Assembly: GCA_963693365.1 (NCBI GenBank) | Contig: CAVNZM010000015.1 | Span: 2,170,001 to 2,234,000, forward strand | Source of the DNA: Amoebidium appalachense | Taxonomy: Eukaryota > Ichthyosporea | Direction of reading: 5' to 3' | DNA: 64,000 nucleotides | In this document: in pieces, positions 1-15,662 of the stretch | Layout: each line of letters opens with the position of its first letter | Position numbering within the stretch: position 1 is the first letter of the stretch | Translations under genes and position numbers: made by a program | The notes under the pieces: model-generated | What the model was told of the DNA's origin: nothing | The model's input: the letters and a program-made list of their open reading frames with translations, nothing else | The model's database searches: none

Positions 1-256
1 GAATCAAGGGGCAGTCATTGCCTGGAATCTTCATGGTCGTTTGTGGGCACTGCGTGTGCTGGTCTTGTCATAACCAAGAGCTCTCCATTCACTCATATCT
101 GTTCTTCCTGCCATCCCATTCGCGTCATGACACTTACACGTGCACACACGTACAGATGCACAAGTACACGTACACTTAAACGTGCGCACACGTACACATG
201 CACATGTACACGTACACTTACACGTGCACACACGTACACTTACACCTGTACACGTA

Positions 257-289
<33 letters not shown>
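1..289 (+). other. Intron 3' part upstream of the first visible V-ATPase d exon
   Basis: No coding similarity to subunit d is visible here, so I read it as intron. From about 130 it is built of CA-rich degenerate repeats (cacgtacac-type words) and ends in (CA)n at 261-289, which runs directly into the acceptor cag at 287-289. Confidence 0.6.

Positions 290-3751
<3,462 letters not shown>

Positions 3752-3816
<65 letters not shown>
3752..3816 (+). repeat. (GT)n microsatellite abutting the V-ATPase d stop
   Basis: About 65 bases of pure GT begin at the last base of the TAG stop codon, so the microsatellite directly touches the coding end. Confidence 0.9.
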
Positions 3817-3818
<2 letters not shown>

Positions 3819-4874
3819 TGTGGGGGCGGGCAGGGGGGGAGGGGGGAGGGGGGATGTACACTGTGCGTGCGTGTGTGTGTGCGTGCGTGGTGGTTTGAAC
3901 GTGTGATTGGCTGCACACGTACGTGTGAAGGAGCGGTACATAGTAGTCATATACATTAGAGGCATCACAGGCAGGTGTTTCACAGCATGGTTTTTTGGTT
4001 TTGTTTTGTTGTTTTTCTTTACCTCACTTGCAATATAACAACTATGTATCCAACACTTGCACGTTGCAATACCATGATTTTAAACTTATTGCCTGTTTTT
4101 TATTGGCTGGCGCACACACCAGTGCCATTCACATTTGGCGCGTGTGCAGGTTTGCAGAGCCTGCCCCTGTGAAAAAAGATGCATTTGGTGACAGATTATG
4201 TAGGGAAATGAAGTAAATTACTGGGTGGTTGTCGAAGTTGAAAGGAAATAAATATGGACATAATGTTACGATCCTGGCCTAGCTCACAACCCTTCGTCGC
4301 ATTGCGACTTTCTGAGTCAGTACACGGGCATACATGACCCTCCCCCCTCCCCCCCCCCCTCCCACCCTCCCCTCCCAACCCCCAACCCCAACCCCCCCAA
4401 AGAAATCACACACGAAAAAAAATGTCATTCAGTACATGGGCATAGACAAGCGTCCCCCTCCCCCCTTCCCTCCCTCCCTCTCTTCCCCTTCCACTGAATT
4501 TTGCACAGGCTTCCCCCTCCCCACGGTTTCAGTACATGGGCACAGATAAGCCCCCCTCCTCCTCCCCCCCTCCCCCCCCCCCCCCCCCTCCTTCATCTCT
4601 CCCCTCCCGCATGGCATGTCATTGGGTATCGATCCCTATCCGCTCTCCCCCACAATGCAAATCACGACATGGAACCCAAAACCTTGGGCCGGTTCTCCCC
4701 TCCCTCCCGGCGCTGCCCCCTCGCCTCCTGGGCCCCCTCCTTCTCTTCCCCCTACCAGCCAATCAACAACTGGCTTTCCCGACTCCCAACAACTTAAAGG
4801 CATCGGTTTCTTCCGGCCCCATCAGCACCCTGACTCCGAGGCTCCCGGCCCTACCGTCACAAATCATGTTGCCG

Positions 4875-4922
<48 letters not shown>

Positions 4923-5174
4923 GACAGAGGAAGATTTAGCACTCAGTCTGCACGCACTGAGCAAGTTTTACACCGACGACTATCATGGTACTTAGAAAAA
5001 GAGTGTGCAATTCTGGCGGACCTTCAGATTCTTGCTCAGCACTACACATGTGGCTTGATCATGCGTGTGAGAGCCTGGGGAGACGGTCCAATAAAATATT
5101 AGTGCAAAACCATCATAAACGATACAAATATTTCCTGTACTGTAACCATGTTAGCCCACCCAACCCCCCTCTCT

Positions 5175-5206
<32 letters not shown>

Positions 5207-5761
5207 ACCCCCTCCCCGCCCCCCCCCACACGACAGTGCAACCCCCTCCCCTCCTAATTAGTGCTTAGGGTCGGGCCCGTGTCCTTCAAACGAGGAAGGT
5301 CGGAGTACAACCTTCTTATGGGAAAAGATGAAGGGGGTTGGATCGAAAGCTTTGAGTGAGAAGGGGGAAGCGGGGGGAAGGGGAGGAGGGGGGGAGGGAG
5401 AGGGGGGGAGGGGGGGGGGGGGGGGGGGGGGGGGAGGGGGCATATGATGGGCTATATTCCTGGCGTTTTTGAAGGGCAGGGGGGAATGTGGGGTGGGGGT
5501 GGAGAGTTTGTGGGGGAGACTGAGGGGGGGGGCTTAACGGGTGTGTGTTCCCCGAAAGTATCCGAAACGGTACAAACGAGTTTATCCGTTGCAAAGCAGT
5601 TGGCTGGCAGTATGAACATAGGTGGCAGGGGGAGTTTACACTGTTTACTCGAGGCATGGAAGATCAGTGATCAAACAACACGAACCGTGAGTCCTCGATC
5701 ATCCGTCTATGGCTCGTTTTTTCTTCGTAAGCTTTGCACCAACTTTGATGCCTCCTTCCCC

Positions 5762-5796
<35 letters not shown>

Positions 5797-7431
5797 TGCT
5801 GCTATCCCGCCCAGCCCCCTGCCCCCCTCCCCACAAACCATACCCTGAACCACCACCATCTATTTGCTCGGTCGATCTATCAGCAAACGTGTGTAATATA
5901 TCCAGCATGCACTCTTGCACATCCAAAAATGCAGGCTGCTGTGGCTGCTTGCTGTGGGCGCACGATTTCCTCAAATGTATGGCACAACAATATGTGCCAG
6001 GTCCCGGCAATGCGGCACTCGATTTATTCGTGCGAAATTCCAACTGGAGACTATCACAGTATGTCTATTGATGCGCTCTCATTCAAACTAGGAGAAATCA
6101 ATTTCCAGGCATATCTAAAAGAACTTGAATTTTCGGCACAACCGTCCAGAGGCTGAATATTTGGATTGGCTACGAACTGCACTACTATGATTCTAGAGAA
6201 GCCTAAATACTGGAAATAATATGTATATAGACAGCTTTTTGTTACCATTATATAACAAAATAGTTTTTATGTCGTTTTCTGCATCAACATTCGTAATGTT
6301 TCTGCCCTTTTACCTTCTTCGTCATTTTATTGAAAACTTGGTGTAGCCTCCCATTCGCCATCTATCACAAATGGCTAAAATGTTTGTGCACGGAATATTT
6401 TGATTAGCCTACCATCATATGATCTCAACTTGTTGCGTATACATTTTTAAAGGTACTGCCTCCGTAGCGTAAAAAAAGAAATAGCAGACGTTCCTGTAGT
6501 ATTGGTTTGCACAATGAAGCTAATAATTCCCTTTCAAATCTCACAGTTGTTTCCAAATACTGTATTAGTTATATCCCTGGAAGGACAACCATTATTCCCA
6601 TTGGTTACATATCACAGGTTAGATATAACATCCAATCATCGCTTTCCAAATCTGTATAAAACACATGAACCGCTTCAAGGGCTCTTCACTTTTCGTGGCA
6701 TTTCTTTGAGGGTGGATGTTTTTCCCTCTGACAAAACAAAAAATACAGACAAACTACCGGACTGGTAGGTATTTTTGCGCACACATCTTATACGCGGCAC
6801 ACCCCTTTATCTTATCGACGGATATTCCGTCCCTCCACCATCTTGTAATTGGGAAAAATTCGGTCGAGGCATATGTGAAGGTACTGTCTAATTTTTTTCC
6901 AAAAATCGGCGATTCAACCTCCTGATTTTTACCAACCCAAATCACTGGATCTATTTTCGACCCAATCCGACCGGCTTTTCGGACCGCTTATCCAATAAAA
7001 ATATTCGGGGGTGCGTATTAGTTTCGTGAAAGCGATATGTGCAGGTACTGTCTATGCTTGCATTTTACTGTGTTACAATGCAACAACCTTATTTTTGTTT
7101 TAATGATCATGTGCACCCTCTCACAGAATCATTCCCCCCTCCTCCCCCTCCCCCCCCCCCCCCCCCCGTCCCCTCCTCCCCCCTCCCCACCCTTCCCCCA
7201 ACTCCCCACCCACCTACCCACCCACACGCACACACACAGTGTCACACACAGAAAAAAAAAAACACCCGTTTTCCCTTCCATGCACATATACACCACCACA
7301 CGGACACACATACCCGCACACGCTCCAAATAGTTAATACTGGCCTATAGCGTAATATTCGCTAAAGGGGGCAGTAGTATATCATTTACTGGGTATAGGAG
7401 GGAGCTCCCCAGCAGCCGAACGGGGGAGTGT

Positions 7432-7462
<31 letters not shown>

Positions 7463-7963
7463 GGAAGGGGGAGGGGAGGGGGAGGGGATCCGGGGACTCT
7501 GTGAGGAGGGGAGGGGGAGGGGATCCGGGGACTCTGTGAGGGAGGGGGGGGGAGGGGGGGGGGGGGGGGGGGGAAGGAGGGGGAGGTCACCGGTCACCTG
7601 AGGGGCCCGGTGGGTCGGTGGAGGGGTGCCACTGGGTGGGTGGAGGGTGGATATGGGTGTGCTTGTGTGTACAAAGGGAAGGGTGGAGGTACGAAGGTTT
7701 CCGCTTGCAATCTAGAAAAAAACCCCCCATTCTAGGGGAGGTTGGGGGTGGGCTCGGGGCTCAGCGTGACCCCCCTCCCCCCCTCCCCCCCCCCCCCCCC
7801 CCCGGCCAAAAACACACAGACACACACACAACCTCCCCTCCCCCCCATAGTCGTGAGGGGTTGCCTTTTTAATAGGCTCAAACTAATAGCCCTTCTGTTC
7901 CAAATGTAGTCCTCCCTTAAGGTTTAAGAAGAAGGATTTCCAGCCAGCCGCGCACCTCGGGGA

Positions 7964-8012
<49 letters not shown>

Positions 8013-8333
8013 GGAGGGAGGGGGTATCTCATGGTATTTTCCCTTCGGGGTTGTTTTTTTTCTTCTATAGGCAGCACCTTTTGTTGTCGATGCATATGTA
8101 GACTAGGATATCTGTGGTGGTACAGTAGAAACATGTATAGGCTGACATATCTGCGATATCCATGATACAGGAGAGTATACATCCGGTAGATACTTACGTA
8201 TGTATAGGATAACGTTTACGTGGTAGATAAGCAAGCAGGCCAACATATAAAAGTGGTAGATATGCAGGTAGACCAATGTAAAAAGAAGAAATCAATCAAT
8301 TAATGGGGGGCGAGTTGTTGTAAAGAAGGGTAA

Positions 8334-8378
<45 letters not shown>

Positions 8379-9539
8379 GCAAATTAAATGCATAGAAAAA
8401 GGGGAGAGTGGGGGGCTTCGTGGGGCAGGGGGAGGGGGGATGGGGAGAGGGGGAGGGAGGAGGGAAGGGGCGGTATTGGTGGTGCGGTGGTGGTGTGTGT
8501 GTGTGTGTGTGTGTGAGGGGGGAGGGGGAGGGGGGGTTCCTTGTGGGGTGCAGATAGAGAACTTGAAGGGGGATATCGGTCGGGGGCAGTGTCAAGGGTA
8601 TCGGGTTGCCCGGGTGTGCGGCAAGGGGGAGGGGGGAGGGGGGATCCGGAGGGGGGAGGGGGGAGGGCCGGGATAACAGGTGGGTAGGGGATAATGGTCC
8701 CGATAGGCTAAGGACCTGGGGGGATGGGGGTGTATGTGTGGAGCAGGGGGCGGGGGGGGGGGCGAGTGTATGGGGTGTTGGGGGGATGGGGGTGTATGTG
8801 TGGAGCGGGGGGGGGGAGAAGGGGGGGGATCGGGGAGGGACTCGGGAGCCGGGGAAGTCCTAGGGCAGGGAGTAAAGAGGAGATATCGAGAGGAGAATGT
8901 GTAGTACTGCTTTGTCGAGTGCTGTTGGTGTGTGTGTGTGTGTGTGTGCGTGTGGTGTGTGTGCGTGCGCGTGTGCATGTGTCGCCGTGTGTGTGTGTGT
9001 GTGTGTGGTGTGTGTGTGCGCGCGTGCATGTGTCGCCGTGTGTGTGTGTGTGCGAGTGTGTGAATGGATCTATGACGGTGTCTGTGACTGTTCACATACC
9101 CTCGGTGTCACAGTGTGTGTGCGTATAAGGCGAATGCAGGAATGCAAGCAACCTGCCTCACGTGCACGTGTATTTGTGTCTCATGGTGTCTTCCGCGGGT
9201 TGATATGCGCTCAATATTGCCATAGCTATGTGTTTTTGTTTTTATCGTTTTTATTAACGTGTGCCTGTGCGCATTCAGCATGTCTTATCTAGCCGGTCAT
9301 GATTCACATCACCATGCACATACATAAAATAATATAGCTGCCATCAAGTGTGAACCCTAAGGGGTTGACACGGCAATCCTCAAGATCTCAGCTTAGTTGT
9401 AAAAAAGCGCGATTATGACCGTGAAACACCTCCCCGATTAGCACCCCAACTTGCAGCACGCAGTACCATACTTGGGGCTTCTCTTAGAACCACGTCACAT
9501 AGATGGAACGGAATACCTTGATGATTGTACACAGTCAGT
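3817..9539. other. Intergenic, repeat-filled; no gene recognised
   Basis: After the GT repeat come G-rich DNA (3830-3900), an AT-rich stretch (3990-4260) and C-rich repeats (4316-5260). G- and C-homopolymers follow at about 4880-4918, 5177-5203, 5410-5434, 5765-5794, 7968-8011 and 8336-8377. Block 5940-7100 is AT-rich and not low-complexity. In it a 19-bp word (TATGTG-AGGTACTGTCTA, A or C at the gap) occurs near 6870 and 7036. A 41-bp-scale duplication (GGGATCCGGGGACTCTG) sits at about 7483-7550 and a 66-bp-scale one at about 8715-8810. I found no convincing splice-supported coding region on either strand. Confidence 0.6.
4316..4565 (+). repeat. Degenerate ~105-bp tandem repeat, three units
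   Basis: CAGTACATGGGCAYAGA-like words followed by AAGC and a C-rich block occur near 4317, 4430 and 4531. The first copy reads CAGTACACGGGCATACATG. Spacing is about 100-113 bp. Confidence 0.7.
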
Positions 9540-9881
9540 ATGCACCCAGACTACCACAATAATTTCACCCACTATTCTCCTTACAACGTCCTGAACGAAG
9601 AGAGCTCCCGCACCCAGCGCAAAGACACAAAACCATCACGGCACTTCAATTATGCAAAGAGGGTCAATGTTACCGAAGCACAAAATTATAGACGTACATT
9701 ATATACAGGAATTATCAGATTCGATGATTCGCAGCCAATCAGATGCCCTCGCTGTCAGCAGCCGTGGGGTCAGTTCTGCCGTTGCTTTTGTTTGCCGCCT
9801 GCTGAGACCTTAGAAAGTCCAGGTGGGGGTACATCGTGTGTAGCAGCATCTGGGAGGGCGCGGAAGAAAGATCAGCCTTAG
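9540..9881 (+). CDS. Hypothetical 113-aa protein with Cys-rich motif (uncertain)
   Basis: Open frame from ATG 9540 to TAG 9879-9881, in normal-complexity DNA unlike its surroundings. An upstream TTG at 9525 would extend the frame but is not a plausible start. The C-terminal half contains CPRCQQPWGQFCRCFC, a cluster of five Cys with CxxC spacing that could bind a metal, followed by a basic tail. An AATAAA lies 25 bases past the stop. I do not recognise a family, the motif lacks a standard zinc-finger spacing, and it could be a chance ORF or the last exon of a longer gene. Confidence 0.3.
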   Translation: MHPDYHNNFTHYSPYNVLNEESSRTQRKDTKPSRHFNYAKRVNVTEAQNYRRTLYTGIIRFDDSQPIRCPRCQQPWGQFCRCFCLPPAETLESPGGGTSCVAASGRARKKDQP

Positions 9882-9905
9882 TCGGCATGTTTGGTTGGGT
9901 AATTC

Positions 9906-9911
9906 AATAAA
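9906..9911 (+). terminator. AATAAA polyadenylation-type signal
   Basis: AATAAA 25 bases after the stop of the 9540-9881 frame. It fits a 3' end of that frame if the frame is real. Confidence 0.3.
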
Positions 9912-10630
9912 AACACGGGCCAAACATGAATGTGCAAAGGGCAAGCGATACTAACCAGTGAAGTAGAATAATTTCTGATTTCTTCTGGAGATGCTCTTTG
10001 TATAAACCAGTTTCGGCTCAGAGAAACACGCAAAGTGGAAAGGGATCCCCCCCCCCCCCCCCCCCCAAAAAAAAAAAAAAAGCAAATAAATAAACATAAA
10101 AAATGAAAAGAAGAGAAAAGAAAAAAAAAGAGAGAGAAAGGAAGAAAGAGCAGAAACGAAACGGGAGGGGCAAAAAAAAAAAAAACTAACAAATGAAACA
10201 GTTAAAATGAAATGAACCAATAGGAAATTAGAAACAAAGCAGGGGCTAGAGTTTGCCCATGAAGACCGACAGCCAAACTGTAGCGCCATGCTGGTCGATA
10301 CGCTAGCGTACATGTGTGCAGGGTGTTCCCGACAGTGTGTATAGCATAATACTTTCTCATGCCACATGCATTTCTAGAAACGACTAGAGAAGTAGGAATA
10401 TGCCAATGAGCGGAAGCAAGGGTCAACTAAGTTCCCAGTCAGTGATGTCAATGCGGGATGGAGGCATATGCATGTTAGCTATGCATCGTGACTGGTAAAC
10501 TATTCAGTAAGTCTAATTAATTTTATTAAAAGGCCTTTTGCAGGTGTCAATGTGCCTGTCTGCATGTGTGGTTGAGTGTGCGTGGCTCTGTACACTCGTG
10601 TGTGTGTGTGTTTTGAAGAAAGCAATGTCT

Positions 10631-10692
<62 letters not shown>

Positions 10693-10709
10693 AGGGTGGG
10701 GGTGGGGGG

Positions 10710-10882
10710 TTGAATGCGCCATGAAGCACAAAGCACACATATACAACGGACAACACGATGCAGAGTGCAAACCACGCATTGAAGAATACGTCGTACACAT
10801 TCATGATCGACAACACAACACTAGAATTGGCAAAGCACACACATGGTATGCATCATAGGCAGAGCCCATCCTCGGGGCTCCC
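10710..10882 (+). repeat. Dispersed G-tract-linked repeat, copy A
   Basis: Begins after a G-rich tract with TTGAATGCG, then ACATATACAACGGACAACA and GATGCAGAGTGCAAACCAC, and ends CAGAGCCCATCCTCGGGG. It contains two diverged internal units of about 58 bp, the second with CATTCATGATCGACAACACA. It shares order and wording with the copies at 44600 and 45909. Confidence 0.75.
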
Positions 10883-10910
10883 GGAGGGGGGGGGGAGGTG
10901 GGGGCTCTAC

Positions 10911-11082
10911 CTGATAGCTGTAGCGAATTTCGGACATGGACTGGCCAATAGAGGCAGCCTGGGCTAGCACTCTGTCGGTAGACCTCTCCATGGCGTCTGG
11001 GGGGAAATGGGTGAGTGTGGGTTGGGGAACATGTAGCTGAACGGACAGCATTCCTTGGGAAAGGGGCTGGTGGGGGAGTCCA

Positions 11083-11119
<37 letters not shown>

Positions 11120-11218
11120 GAAAGAGTAACAGGGAGAACAAGGGGGAAGGGGGAAGGGGGGGGGGGGGGGGGGGACGGGGGAAAAAGAGGGGTTTAAAAC
11201 GTCACAGGATACCCCCCG

Positions 11219-11256
<38 letters not shown>

Positions 11257-11493
11257 AGAATCGTGTGGAGGAAGAAAGATATCCCGGGCCTTTATGAAAT
11301 CTTTGAAGGCGGGTTTAAGGAAGAGAAACAAACAAAACAAAACAAAAAAGCTCGATACAACATCTAGGTCCCCCCCCCCCCCCCCCCCCCCCCACACACA
11401 CACACCAAAAAAAAGTAAATGTCCGATACATCGAAGCAACTGCAAGGGCACATTTTTTGGTGTGTGAGTGTGTGAGTGTGTTGAGGAGGAGGA

Positions 11494-11547
<54 letters not shown>

Positions 11548-12274
11548 AGGGAGGGGGCAAAGTGTTAATGCCAAAAGCAAAGGAGCAATTTACGTTCTTT
11601 AGGCAGAGCCCAGTGGGGCTATAACAGAACAGGTCTTTGCAGGTGAGAGTGTCCGAAAACGGGAACCCTCGTTCTTTACATGTTTTTGTGTGTGTGTGTG
11701 TTAGGGGGGGGGAGGGGGAGGGGGTTAAAAAAGTGCCATGGAGTACGAGATCCACATTTACGATGAACAACACAAGGCATAAGTTGCAGAGCACACACGG
11801 GTGGGGGGTGGGGGAAAGGGGGGGAGGAGGGGGGGGGGGGTGGGGGGGGGGGGGAAGAGAGGGCGGGAGTGGGTGAAAAGCAGGAAAACTTTTTTCTCCC
11901 GGCTTTTCTGTGGAGCTTCGAGTGAGCTAGTCAGTAGATGATGAGAGTGCAGACAGGAGGATTAACGAGTAGGTGAGTGCGTGCATGATGGGAGGAATCA
12001 ACACGTGACCGAGTGAGCACGTGACCCAGGTACTGTGTGCACCCACCTATCCTTTGGCTGACCTTCTCCAGCTGGGCCTCAATCCGATCCAGTCTCTCCT
12101 CCTGGCGGTGGTACAAAGTGTTTGTTTTGAAGCTGATGTGGTTCTCGATGTGCTCGTCTCCCTTCTCGGCTAGTTGCTGTGGGAATTAAAATGAAATCAG
12201 TTACTTATCGTTGCAAACCGGGGTTAGAAGGGGGAAGGGGGGGGGGGGGAGAGAGAGGGGAGGGAGGAGAGGGG

Positions 12275-12311
<37 letters not shown>

Positions 12312-14016
12312 GAAAGACGGGGGAAGAGGGAGGGGGGGGGGGGGGGGAAGGGAAAGGGGGTCGTGGCTTCCAACCCTAGGGGAAAAAAAAAAGAGCCCAA
12401 TCATAGACAATCAAAGTCTAAGTGGAACAGTGGCACCTGACGAAATCATGGTCCTACTACACTATCTTGGGTTCTCACTTCGAAACATAAACCGCCTGGT
12501 GGAACAGGGTTTTACCTCCACCACCTGACACCTCCACGCTGGGTCCCAGAGAAGTAGCCGTTAATCCATCACGGTGTCCCCCCCCCCCCTCCGTTCTTCC
12601 CACAAACCCCTTCCCTAGTCCCCGTGCTCTAGTGCCTCCTTCCCTTCTCGTCCTCCCCCCCTCCTCCCAGTAGGGCTCCCCCGTTTCATATCTCTGCCAT
12701 CCCCTTAAAACTTGCATAACTTTGGCCCCCACGCATATAATGTGGCTGGTACACGGACTATATTTTCGAAGTTTACCGAACGTCTCGAAACAGTAGTATA
12801 ACGGCCTTTGTCGGCTGAGTAGGATGGGGAGGAGGAACAGATGTTATAAAAAGAGGGGAGATGGGGGGGGGGGGGGGGGGGAGGCAGGGAGGTGAGCTCT
12901 TAGACAAGATGGGAAAAGGGGGGGATGAGGGGGGGGGGTGGGGGGGGGGGGGGGGGGGGGGGGGGGGGAGGTGGGGAGGAGGAGGGGGGGGGGGGTAGAC
13001 AAACTTTGAGTGCCCTAAAAGCCATTAACGAGGGGGCTATAACGGAGAAATGAGTGAGGAAAAAAGGGTCCCGGGGCAGATGGGGAGAACGTCAACAACC
13101 AGATCCAACACCCATCACCACCACCCGAATCTCTAAATCAAAACAGGAGAAAGAAACACCATGCTGCCCGAACGTGGATGGCCGTGTGGGAATGTTCTTG
13201 GTGGCAGGGGGAGTTGGATTCACGGGGCATACACACACTGGTAACAGTAGTACAGCAGATAAACAAGGAAATGACACGGAAACGGCAACAGATCCTTGAT
13301 CTGTATAGAAAGTCATGTCGGGGTGAAAGATTTCCTATCACCTGCACAAACCGGCCTCCAAACATGACCAAACTCTGTGTTGTGTTGGTTGGGCACACAC
13401 CTTCAAATGGTCGACACGCTCATCCAGGCGCTCTCTCATAGCCTCAAAGCTGTAAACATGACACTGGTTAGCGAGTTTCTTTTGAATACGGGTTCCCTTG
13501 TCGAACCTTTTCCCATTCTAAAGATGCAGTAGAGGGCAGTTGCCCACATGAGCTGACACTGTGGGCTATAGCAACCACCAACCACACTAACAGCGTCATC
13601 TGACAGCGCAGTGACAAGAAAAGCTGTTACAGGAGAAAAATAAGACCAGGGAGGGTAATAAAGCGGAGGGGAGGAGAGGGGGTGGGGGGTTAATGGGATA
13701 GGAAAAGAGATCTCGAAGAGGCAGAGGGAAGAAACAAGGAGCTAGGCAGAAATTTCGGCAAGGAAGAGTGGGATTACACAAAGGAAATTTAGCTGTAGAT
13801 CCTGCCAACACATATTTATAACGTAGTAATATAACCATTATCTGTGTGCGCTTACCTTTTCTCCTTCCGTGTCTGCAGGGCATCTATGCGCCCCACCACG
13901 TTACTCTCCAGGTCACGCACGGCCGTGCGCACCACACTGATAATACCGAGAAGAAGGGAGAACGCGCCGGCATACGGCAGAAACCGTGTGATACCTTGTG
14001 GTCCGGGGGCAGACAT
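10911..14016 (-). CDS. Membrane-anchored coiled-coil protein, family not recognised (3' end unresolved)
   Basis: Exons in transcript order: 14016-13856, 13449-13401, 12176-12047 and 10996-10911. All junctions are GT-AG and phases agree, giving at least 142 residues. The start is the first ATG, in context AAGATGTCTG. Residues ~11-30 (RFLPYAGAFSLLLGIISVV) form one hydrophobic segment; the rest is charged and heptad-like, for example AMRERLDERVDHLK and RQEERLDRIEAQLEKVSQRI. A single-pass, N-terminally anchored protein with a cytosolic or matrix coiled coil is the simplest reading. After YSYQ at 10911 a GTAGAG donor follows, but I could not place the next exon. If that donor is not used the frame ends within about 30 codons. 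No function is assigned. Confidence 0.7.
11497..11546 (+). repeat. ~50-base G homopolymer (C on the transcribed strand)
   Basis: One of several long G tracts (also near 11088-11118, 11220-11254 and 11819-11853) in the large intron 12046-10997 of the minus-strand gene; in its transcript these are C tracts. Confidence 0.9.
11725..11798 (+). repeat. Dispersed G-tract-linked repeat, copy B (short, diverged)
   Basis: After a G-rich tract: GTGCCATGGAGTACGAGAT, CCACATTTACGATGAACAACA and TTGCAGAGCACA. Word order matches the first half of copy A, about 1 kb away. It lies in an intron of the minus-strand gene. Confidence 0.6.
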
Positions 14017-14354
14017 CTTCCTTGAAAAACCTTAGGAAAACCTTACAATGTGCTTGGTGGGGTGCAGAAGTTTCAAAAAACGGGCAGAGGTGAACTGGTT
14101 CCGGAAAGTGCAGTGTACCCTGATGTCGCCGGGCGGGGACAAAAATAAACAAATTTTATGCAACCAATGGAAAAATGTAAAAAGATACTTTTTTTGGCTA
14201 GAAGATGATACTATCTAAACCAATCATCGTTTTCCTGTATGCTGATTGGTGAAATCCAAAAACTCAAAAAGCCCGCGTTCGTGATCTTCGTACCTACACG
14301 AACGTTCGTGACGACACTGTCACGACAGGCTCGAGTCACGAGTCGAGTGGACTG

Positions 14355-14422
<68 letters not shown>

Positions 14423-14622
14423 GTGAGAAAAATCTCAGAAAAATTTCCAGCCGGATTTGCCTGTTTCTCTTTTGAGTCAATCTTCTCGCGACCTTGCACA
14501 AGTAAATTTTATGAAAAGACGGAAAAGAAGGACTCCATTTTCAACTCCACCTACGAGCCTTGTGCATGGAAGCAACTCTCAGAATCCGGCTGGGTGGGGT
14601 AATTACTAGTAGGTAATACAGG
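14017..14622. promoter_or_regulatory. Divergent intergenic promoter region with CCAAT motifs, palindromes and (TA)n
   Basis: Lies between two head-to-head starts (ATG 14016 minus, ATG 14623 plus). It holds CCAAT at 14164-14168, CCAATCA at 14220-14226 and the reverse TGATTGG at 14243-14249. A perfect 14-bp palindrome CACGAACGTTCGTG is at 14297-14310 and an overlapping inverted repeat TCGTGAC-6-GTCACGA at 14306-14325. A (TA)n run follows at about 14358-14419. A shared promoter is inferred from position and CCAAT boxes. Confidence 0.55.
14358..14419. repeat. (TA)n microsatellite
   Basis: About 31 TA units. It is the only long TA array in the window and sits inside a divergent promoter region. 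Confidence 0.95.
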
Positions 14623-15606
14623 ATGGGCGATTCATCAGAAGATCCTTTCATTGAACACTGCCCCAGAGGCCAACACGTGGAGCTGCAGCCTTGGGGAAGG
14701 CGCATACATTATCTGTTGGAGGGGCCGGAACATGGACCGCTGGTGGTGTGCATTCACGGTAGGGGTTCCTGCAGCAAGAGATGGGCACATCCTCACCTGT
14801 TTACATGAGCCTTGGCTGCCTGGCTTAGCGCAAACCTCATGCATTTGCACATCACCGCATAACCTACGCTGACTGTAAGAGACGGACGATTTTTTCCTAC
14901 GTGCATCACATTTACGAAACAGGCACCATGATCCCTCCCATGCATGGACACATCTATGGGAACACTGCAAACTTTACTGTGCATCCAACGCAAAGCATGT
15001 AATCATATAAGAAGCTCAACATTTTGATACAGTCGGTAAAAAGCGCTAAGGTTTGTTTCATGTTCCGTTCGAGTCCGTTCCCATCACTTTCTGTCCTCCT
15101 TGCCTCCTTCCCGTGGTCCGCTGTGTGCTGATGTTCCTTCTCATCCTCGGACTTCTGTCTCCTCGCTCGGACTCTTAGCTGCTTCACACACATCCTCAAA
15201 TAACAGTCGGTGTCATGCATCGTTTGGTTCCCCGCTCCCCACCTCCCCCCCCCCCCCTCCCTCCCCCTCCCCCCTCCCCCCGACCTCTTCATATGTATCC
15301 AGCCCTACATACGTACACATTTCCCTCACACATCCCCTGCTCCCCGTCTCTGCCACCCTCCGCCCCCTGTCTCACCAATCACCAGGTGCTGTTAAGGAGC
15401 ATACATACGAAAATCTCTCGACACACGCACGCACGTAGGTACGCATGCACGCACGCACGCACACACGCACACACGCACAAATAAATGCGCTCACGCACGC
15501 ACGCACACACACACACACACACATGCACGCACGCACATGCAGCACACATGTGCCGGTGCGCGCGCACACACACACACGCGCACGCACATGCAGGCACACA
15601 AGCATG

Positions 15607-15662
<56 letters not shown>

